This document shows positions 58,703 through 64,000 of a stretch of 64,000 bases of DNA, one piece after another (position 1 is the first letter of the stretch; each line of letters begins with the position of its first letter). The notes beneath the pieces are model-generated. The model ran no database searches. It was given only the letters and a program-made list of their open reading frames with translations, and was not told the origin of the DNA. Source of the stretch: Symbiodinium natans (lineage: Eukaryota; Sar; Dinophyceae; Suessiales; Symbiodiniaceae); assembly GCA_905221605.1 (NCBI GenBank), contig CAJNDS010002656.1:25001-89000 (forward strand). Reading direction: 5' to 3'. A program made the translations under genes and the position numbers.

Positions 58703-61700
58703 ATGGGTGACAGCCCCGAGCTGGTCCCCACCGAGGTAGCAACTGATCTCGGTACAGACGGATTTACAGACGCAGAATCCGCGGAGATGGACCTCTCAGG
58801 CACTTTGGCTATGCCACCGTCTACGGATGGCCGTGGCCTAGTGCTGGAAGAGAATGCAGCGGCAGCTAATGTGTTTGCGCCAAACGCACCTTCTCCTTTC
58901 GTAGGGCTAGGAGCTCCGCAGATCCACATGTACCGACAACAGTTTCAGCAGAACATCACGATAGGTGAAACACCTGAACAAACAAGACTTCTCCTCACTG
59001 AGTTAGAGAACGAAGCAGAGTCCAGGCACCAGAGGTTCCGCCTAGCTGCTGAAGAAGCCCATGATCAACAAATCGCAGATGTTGAAGAAAGGGCTAACAG
59101 GCAGCACGAGGAAGTCGTTGCTAGACTTGAGTCTGAAATTGCTAGCCAAAGGTATAGCTTTGTCGCGAGGACCCAAGGTCTCTTTTCAGAACTCCAGCAA
59201 CAAAACCAGATAATCAATTTTCAGTCAGAACATTTTTCCGATGTTGGTTCGCAAATCACACGTCTCAGGACAACTCTGGTTGAAGAGGCTGAACAAAACA
59301 AGAGGGAAAGCATTAACGAGATTGGGGAATGGTTTGGGAGAGAGCATGATGAGGCAATGAAAAGGTACCGCAGTATAGCCCTGGAAACTGAAGAGCAAAT
59401 GAGGATTCAAAACATGACCCTCCAAGATGAATTATCATCAATGGAGCGTGCGCTCCAGCTCGAACAGGACAGGAATTTAGGTATCAATCCCTCGCAGCAA
59501 GCTCAGTTTCCCAGCGCCACTGCCCCAGTTGCTCCAGCGCCAAGCGCCGGGCTTAGTGCTCCGTGTGCCCCTCAGTTTTCAGATCCGAGTGTGATTCCGA
59601 TGAACATCAGGGCATTGTTTCCAAACTTCAGTTTTGGCGGTGTGGCAACTACTGCCACTCCAACGGGACCACAGGGTCCGGTTTCTGCCCCAGGGACCCC
59701 AACAGCATCAGCTAACGTCCCAAATCTAGGATCCTCTAGTGGTGGTTTGAACGCCGGAGCCCCTGGTCTTGCGGCCCCAACAGGCACGCCGGGAGGTCCG
59801 GCAGCTAATGGAGCCGATTTAATCGCACAGACGCAGCAAGCGCTGCTTGAAGCCGCCAAGCTTCTTAAAGGAGACAAAAGCGGTGAAGATGACAAACCAA
59901 AGGTTAAAGAAGCTGAAACCATCCGCCTGCCGGATTTCCCTAACCCCGAAACCTACCGTGCATGGAAAACCGCAACACGGGAGGCAGTTAGGGCAGCTTC
60001 AGATAGACCAGATGAAGCCTTCTCTTGGATTCTAGAGGTGTATTCTAAGAATGCTGATCATGAAAAGCTTCGTGAACCCGGTAAGTTCCTCACGCTGGAT
60101 ACCAAAATCCTAGCCGCTCTCACTAAGGTCGCCAAAGGTGAGTTATCTCGACAGGTACTCACTTTCAAGGAAACCGAGGCGGTTCAAGGACGTGCCGTAC
60201 GAGGGCGCCAGGTTTTGCTTATGTTTGATCAGTACTTCAAGACAAATGAAGAGGTAGGATCGCTCTACTCGGTAGAAGACCTTTTGAAGGTTACGCTGCA
60301 TAGTGACGATCTAACCACATTTCTGCACAATTGGGAATCAGTCATTGCTGGCATGAGTCATGTCCCAGAAGAAATGGTTCTGCGTGACATCCTTCTTCGG
60401 CAAATCCGAAAGTCCTCAAGAATGAAGTATGATTTGGAAATCTACGACAGGGCGAAAGAGGGTTCTGCCTCACACTCCTATGCGTTCTTGTTGAAGTCAA
60501 TCCGGGATTTGTTGACCCGTGAAAGGATGCGCAAGAACAGGGATAGAATCGCCAAGTCTCATGGGGACAAGTTTGGTGCTCCTGTTGTTGAAGGCGGAAG
60601 GCCGACACGCCCTCCGTCGAGGAGTGGCCGCGGAAGGGATCGCTCTGCCGGTAGCCAGTCTAATTCAAAGTCAAGGTCTCGCTCTAGGACCCCATCCAGA
60701 TCTAGATCACCTAGCCGATCACAAAGCCCAAAGCCAGTTTGCTACGACTTTCAAAAGGGTAAGTGCACCAGGGGTGACAAGTGCAAGTTTTCGCACAAAC
60801 CCCGTTCGCAATCCCCTGTTCGCACTGCCCCGAAGAAGAAACAGGTCTGCACGTTTTGGAAGAAGGGAAAGTGCACTAGGGGAGATAAGTGTCGTTTCTT
60901 GCATAGGGAACCGAGCCCTACTCCCTCAGGTGGTGAAAACGCAGCCCCGGCCCCTAAGGGCCCAGACAAACCAAGGTCCCCGTCACCCGCGCCAACGCGC
61001 AGGAAACCAAGCCGTGGACGCTCTAAGGAAAAGGACAGGAAGGCCGCATGCTGCATCTCGCTTGCGGCTGCAGCCTCAGCTGGTCCTGAGGAGAGTGAAC
61101 CACAAGATGGGGACAAAGACTACTGGGAAGTAGACTTCAAAAGGGGTGAAGCTGTTAGGCACCATTTGAAGTACAGAAGTACTATGTACAAGCCCGAAGT
61201 GTCATGTCCTGTTGCTCTTGAAAGGTTGAAGGGTAAGGCCAAAGTGATCAAGACGCTTCCCATTTCTCCGTACATTGCAAAGGAGAACTGGGACTGGAAA
61301 GAGGGAAGAGGGGGAACCGGCGATAGGACGCCGTGGACCGGCAAGACTGTCTTCAAGATCAAAGAACAAAATAAGAAGGTCAGGTTTTCCGACAAACCCA
61401 AAGTCAGGGAAATCCCCTTTGAGGGAAAGGGGTACAAACATTCCTACAAAGTTCGCAGGTACAATACTTGCTATGCTGATGCGGAAAACTGCCCTAAGCC
61501 TGACGCTAATGACCTTCAGGTTGCAATTAGGAACGCAAGGGAACTCAAGATGCTTCTTGCCCGGCATGAGGGGGGAGAGAAAACCGATTGCCACTTAGAG
61601 TGTGATGAGCCTGATTCTCTCATGTGTGGGATGTGCAAGCACGTTGTTGAGAGCTCAGAGATCGCTTGTCCAGGGATCGCCACGCCCTTAGAATTCCTTG

Positions 61701-62134
61701 CTGACACAGGAAGCGAGGAGGACCTTATCAGCGAAGCCGATCGTGCTATGTACTTCGGCGAAGAGCCAGTAGGCAATGCAACACGACAAGTGAATCTCAT
61801 CACTGCTAATGGTAACGTCAAAGGTGACAAGTCGGTTAGGATCGACTTCCCGGAGTTTGGCAAAGAGCTAGAGTTCTATGTTCTCAACAGCACCCCTCCT
61901 GTTTGCTCCGTAGGCAGAAGGTGCATGGAGGACGGTTATGAGTTCCACTGGTACCCCAAAAGGCCGCCTTACTTTGTTGCGCCCAATGGTCAAAGACTAA
62001 GGTGTAGAATGAGAGGTATGGTCCCAGTGCTAGGGGGAGGAGCAATGGCCGCTCCAAGCGCTAAGGAGGAAGCCTCAGGTTCTCTCGGACGACCAGTTTT
62101 GTCCGAGGGTTTTCAGAAAACTGCCGCCCATTAG
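58703..62134 (+). CDS. Copia-type retrotransposon Gag-protease (1143 aa)
   Basis: The protein has an acidic N-terminus, a long coiled coil (about residues 95-260), a Pro/Ala/Gly-rich linker (about 265-390), a Gag-like helical domain starting near DFPNPETYRAWK (about 410-610), an Arg/Ser-rich stretch (about 640-675) and two CCCH zinc fingers (Cys680-His698 and Cys716-His734, each with KGKCTRGDKC). It ends with an aspartic protease core (FLADTGSEEDLIS, Asp1001). Gag packages element RNA and the protease cuts the polyprotein. The last 70 bases overlap the integrase frame. CCCH fingers instead of CCHC knuckles are a feature I associate with dinoflagellate copia elements. The single intact frame of 1143 codons suggests a young copy. 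Confidence 0.85.
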   Translation: MGDSPELVPTEVATDLGTDGFTDAESAEMDLSGTLAMPPSTDGRGLVLEENAAAANVFAPNAPSPFVGLGAPQIHMYRQQFQQNITIGETPEQTRLLLTELENEAESRHQRFRLAAEEAHDQQIADVEERANRQHEEVVARLESEIASQRYSFVARTQGLFSELQQQNQIINFQSEHFSDVGSQITRLRTTLVEEAEQNKRESINEIGEWFGREHDEAMKRYRSIALETEEQMRIQNMTLQDELSSMERALQLEQDRNLGINPSQQAQFPSATAPVAPAPSAGLSAPCAPQFSDPSVIPMNIRALFPNFSFGGVATTATPTGPQGPVSAPGTPTASANVPNLGSSSGGLNAGAPGLAAPTGTPGGPAANGADLIAQTQQALLEAAKLLKGDKSGEDDKPKVKEAETIRLPDFPNPETYRAWKTATREAVRAASDRPDEAFSWILEVYSKNADHEKLREPGKFLTLDTKILAALTKVAKGELSRQVLTFKETEAVQGRAVRGRQVLLMFDQYFKTNEEVGSLYSVEDLLKVTLHSDDLTTFLHNWESVIAGMSHVPEEMVLRDILLRQIRKSSRMKYDLEIYDRAKEGSASHSYAFLLKSIRDLLTRERMRKNRDRIAKSHGDKFGAPVVEGGRPTRPPSRSGRGRDRSAGSQSNSKSRSRSRTPSRSRSPSRSQSPKPVCYDFQKGKCTRGDKCKFSHKPRSQSPVRTAPKKKQVCTFWKKGKCTRGDKCRFLHREPSPTPSGGENAAPAPKGPDKPRSPSPAPTRRKPSRGRSKEKDRKAACCISLAAAASAGPEESEPQDGDKDYWEVDFKRGEAVRHHLKYRSTMYKPEVSCPVALERLKGKAKVIKTLPISPYIAKENWDWKEGRGGTGDRTPWTGKTVFKIKEQNKKVRFSDKPKVREIPFEGKGYKHSYKVRRYNTCYADAENCPKPDANDLQVAIRNARELKMLLARHEGGEKTDCHLECDEPDSLMCGMCKHVVESSEIACPGIATPLEFLADTGSEEDLISEADRAMYFGEEPVGNATRQVNLITANGNVKGDKSVRIDFPEFGKELEFYVLNSTPPVCSVGRRCMEDGYEFHWYPKRPPYFVAPNGQRLRCRMRGMVPVLGGGAMAAPSAKEEASGSLGRPVLSEGFQKTAAH

Positions 62135-63798
62135 GGCCGGCCGAGGCTTTCGCAGGAGCAGCAGAGGAACGAGATCCAGTGGTCGAGCACCCCGATCCTG
62201 AGATCTCCGCGGCCATCAATGAGGTGCCGCCGATAGATATCCCCAAAGAGAAGCTCAAACGACCAGGTTGGGTTTCGCACCCAAATGCTAAGTACTTGAT
62301 TGTCGGACACAAACCAAAGACGTTTCGTACTGCTACACCAAGGTTTCCAAGATGCGAAGTCAGATCTACTTGGTTGTTCAGGGAAGGATCTTGGGTCAAG
62401 GTTGAGGATAAAGTGAACATCAGGGAGCTTGACAACAAAGTTGCCCGACTGGAGGGTAACCCAATCCTGAGCCTCACTATCTTCGAAGACCCCGATGTTG
62501 AACCTGACAGTGACAACGAAGGAAACGCCCGCAGTCTTGCAGAGGCCGATCTGAAAGCTGAAGCCAAATCTGTAGAGCACTTGTTCTCGCACAGGCCCAA
62601 GAATCCGTTCTGCGAGGTATGTCAACGCGCAAAGATGTTGGCTCCCCAAGCCCGCAAAAAGGGGGGCTCAAGTACCATTGTGTCAAAGGCCTTTGGGGAT
62701 CACATCACTGTTGACCATATCATCACTCGTGACCTTCGTGATCATGGGTTCCAGGACGAAAGGGTCGCACTTGTTGTTAAGGACGTGTTCACCAAATTTC
62801 GTTACGTCTACCCCTCTCCGACTAAGTCAAGCGATCAGTGTTTTGAAGACCTTCTTCACTTCCTAGGTCAAGAAGATGCGGTTGGCGTTTTCTACTCAGA
62901 CAACGCACCTGAACTTCATGCCGCTATCAAAAGCCTAGGTGTCCGACATGTTACATCCCGCGAATATGTGGACACCAACAAGTCGGTAATCGAAAGAGAA
63001 ATTCGGACGATCTTGGAGGGTACCCGCTCCAACCTTGTTCAGGCGGGTCTCCCCGACAAGCTTTGGCCGTTGGCCGCCCAACACCATGCGATGGCACTTA
63101 ATGCAACTAAGAGGCTTGACAACGGGATTGTTCCCTGGGAGGCCAGGTATGGGGAACCGTTTTCAGGGATAATGATTCCTTTTGGTGCACGTGTGTTGTA
63201 CTGGAACAACCCCAAACAGAACATTCCTGCGAGCTCTAAGTTTGCGCCGACTGGTGTTGAGGGAATATTTCTTGGTTACCACATTCAGCCTGGCTTCGTT
63301 TGGAAGGAGGAATACCTCGTCACCCCCGTCAAGGGTTGTGACTTTGCGTTCGAAATAGGAAACTTTCCCATCCTGAGGTCGAAGCGAATGGAGCTGTTGC
63401 CCGGGGATTTCACATTCCCAATGAGATCCGAACAGCTCGCACTGCAGGAGAGCCTCCGTAAGCCGACCCTCGCAGATCAGGACTGCTCGTGGGGAGGCAC
63501 AGAAGGTGCCGGAACACGCGCCCCGCCTGGGGATTCGCCGGACGAGCCTTTGCCTCCGCCCGGTGTGCCTGATTTGGACGGCTCCGATTTGAAGGATCGT
63601 TTGTCCGAGTACTTGGACCAAGTGGCCAAGGAAAACGAGGACTATGTTCCCGAAGATGTCGGAGCTGTGGAGGACTGGCTGGGGAGGGATGCTCCTGGAT
63701 CTTCTAAGGAAGCAACATCCACGCCTAAGGCCTCATCTACTCTACCAAGACATGACCCCAAAACCATGCCTGACGGGAAGAAAGTCCAAAGGGTATAA
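62065..63798 (+). CDS. Copia-type integrase (Pol, first part)
   Basis: The open frame has no obvious ATG at its start, in keeping with entry by frameshift. Residue numbers here count from 62,179. A zinc-binding HHCC-type segment (His134, His138, Cys145, Cys148; HLFSHRPKNPFCEVC) is followed by the catalytic triad Asp179 (TVDHI), Asp241 (YSDNAPEL) and Glu272 (NKSVIEREIR). The Asp-Glu spacing is 30 residues, shorter than the usual 35. LYWNNPKQN and EGIFLGYHIQPGFVWKEEYL are typical of the C-terminal part. Integrase inserts the element's DNA. A TAA at 63,796-63,798 ends the frame before reverse transcriptase. Confidence 0.8.
   Translation, partial: GGSLRFSRTTSFVRGFSENCRPLGPAEAFAGAAEERDPVVEHPDPEISAAINEVPPIDIPKEKLKRPGWVSHPNAKYLIVGHKPKTFRTATPRFPRCEVRSTWLFREGSWVKVEDKVNIRELDNKVARLEGNPILSLTIFEDPDVEPDSDNEGNARSLAEADLKAEAKSVEHLFSHRPKNPFCEVCQRAKMLAPQARKKGGSSTIVSKAFGDHITVDHIITRDLRDHGFQDERVALVVKDVFTKFRYVYPSPTKSSDQCFEDLLHFLGQEDAVGVFYSDNAPELHAAIKSLGVRHVTSREYVDTNKSVIEREIRTILEGTRSNLVQAGLPDKLWPLAAQHHAMALNATKRLDNGIVPWEARYGEPFSGIMIPFGARVLYWNNPKQNIPASSKFAPTGVEGIFLGYHIQPGFVWKEEYLVTPVKGCDFAFEIGNFPILRSKRMELLPGDFTFPMRSEQLALQESLRKPTLADQDCSWGGTEGAGTRAPPGDSPDEPLPPPGVPDLDGSDLKDRLSEYLDQVAKENEDYVPEDVGAVEDWLGRDAPGSSKEATSTPKASSTLPRHDPKTMPDGKKVQRV
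62107..62141 (+). promoter_or_regulatory. Candidate -1 ribosomal frameshift site
   Basis: In the Gag frame the bases read G GGT TTT at 62,107-62,113, a heptamer of the X XXY YYZ type. After a 9-nt spacer a GC-rich hairpin can form: GCCGCCC (62,123-62,129), loop ATTA, then GGGCCGGC (62,134-62,141) with one bulge. Slipping back one base enters the integrase frame, which is open from 62,065. The Gag stop is at 62,132-62,134. This would make a Gag-Pol fusion. Alternatively the frame change is a mutation. Confidence 0.5.
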
Positions 63799-64000
63799 CT
63801 GGGACGGGGTGAGGTTGGTTAGAGATAAGAAGGGTTCCAAAAGGCCACCTGATACCCCTTCGGAATTTTGGCACATGTATTCCAAGGCACAACGGGAGGC
63901 TGACATTGAAAGATTCGAACGCAAAAAGGCTCGTGAAGCCGAGGAAGATGCTCGCAAGGCCCTTAGAGACTCCCCGGCCATGCCTGTCATCGCCGAGCCT
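63752..64000 (+). CDS. Continuation of Pol in another frame (partial)
   Basis: A frame overlapping the integrase end by 47 bases is open to the window edge. It contains GYNWDGVRLVRDKKGSK, FWHMYSKAQREADIERFERK and EAEEDARKALRDSPAM. It is +1 relative to the integrase frame, i.e. back in the Gag frame. It presumably leads to reverse transcriptase and RNase H beyond the window. The frame change suggests a small indel in this copy, or a second recoding event. Confidence 0.6.
   Translation, partial: MTPKPCLTGRKSKGYNWDGVRLVRDKKGSKRPPDTPSEFWHMYSKAQREADIERFERKKAREAEEDARKALRDSPAMPVIAEP

Overview
The window looks like nuclear DNA of a dinoflagellate, probably a Symbiodiniaceae-like or related lineage. 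Four things support this. Telomere-type heptamers (TTTAGGG/CCCTAAA) are scattered everywhere. Introns at the best-supported exon joins start with GT, GC or GA. MITE-like elements sit inside reading frames and behave as introns (the 'introners' described from dinoflagellates). The right end carries a Ty1/copia-type retrotransposon with CCCH zinc fingers in Gag, a kind I associate with dinoflagellates. The species cannot be named from the sequence alone.

Layout. 1-13.5 kb: almost solid short and degenerate telomere-type arrays in both orientations, a GC-rich duplicated block (3.9-5.4 kb), a 68-nt poly-G, minisatellites and a few isolated exon-like pieces. 13.5-17 kb: one good minus-strand exon and some plus-strand open segments. 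17.4-37.1 kb: the gene-rich core, all plus strand, with dozens of short exons separated by introns made of telomere-type arrays, introners or both. It holds a protein with the motif YWVCAYANNQH plus leucine-rich segments (19.9-24.2 kb), a cysteine-rich membrane-type protein (24.7-27.6 kb), two or three unrecognised proteins (27.8-32.6 kb), and a probable surface protein with a hydrophobic segment, a CUB-like domain and leucine-rich repeats (32.8-37.1 kb). 37.5-50.3 kb: isolated exons among arrays, plus a 1.55-kb satellite composite bounded by long inverted repeats (41.0-42.56 kb). 51-55.6 kb: an island nearly free of arrays, with only weak or minus-strand coding evidence. 56-57.6 kb: a few more plus-strand exons. 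58.2 kb to the end: the retrotransposon, with no arrays.

Main observation. The arrays are not just clutter between genes. Seven of them are flanked by direct duplications of 7-15 bp. In three of these the duplication contains AG|G, so that removing the array as a GC-AG or GA-AG intron restores the exon. Others grow inward from the AAAGGG or GGGTT motifs of introner elements. One candidate intron (29,213-29,259, 47 nt) is almost pure telomere repeat. Together this suggests introns gained by capture or synthesis of telomere repeat at staggered breaks. Gene models here are hand-spliced from sequence alone. Exons are given as separate entries and most functions are unknown.
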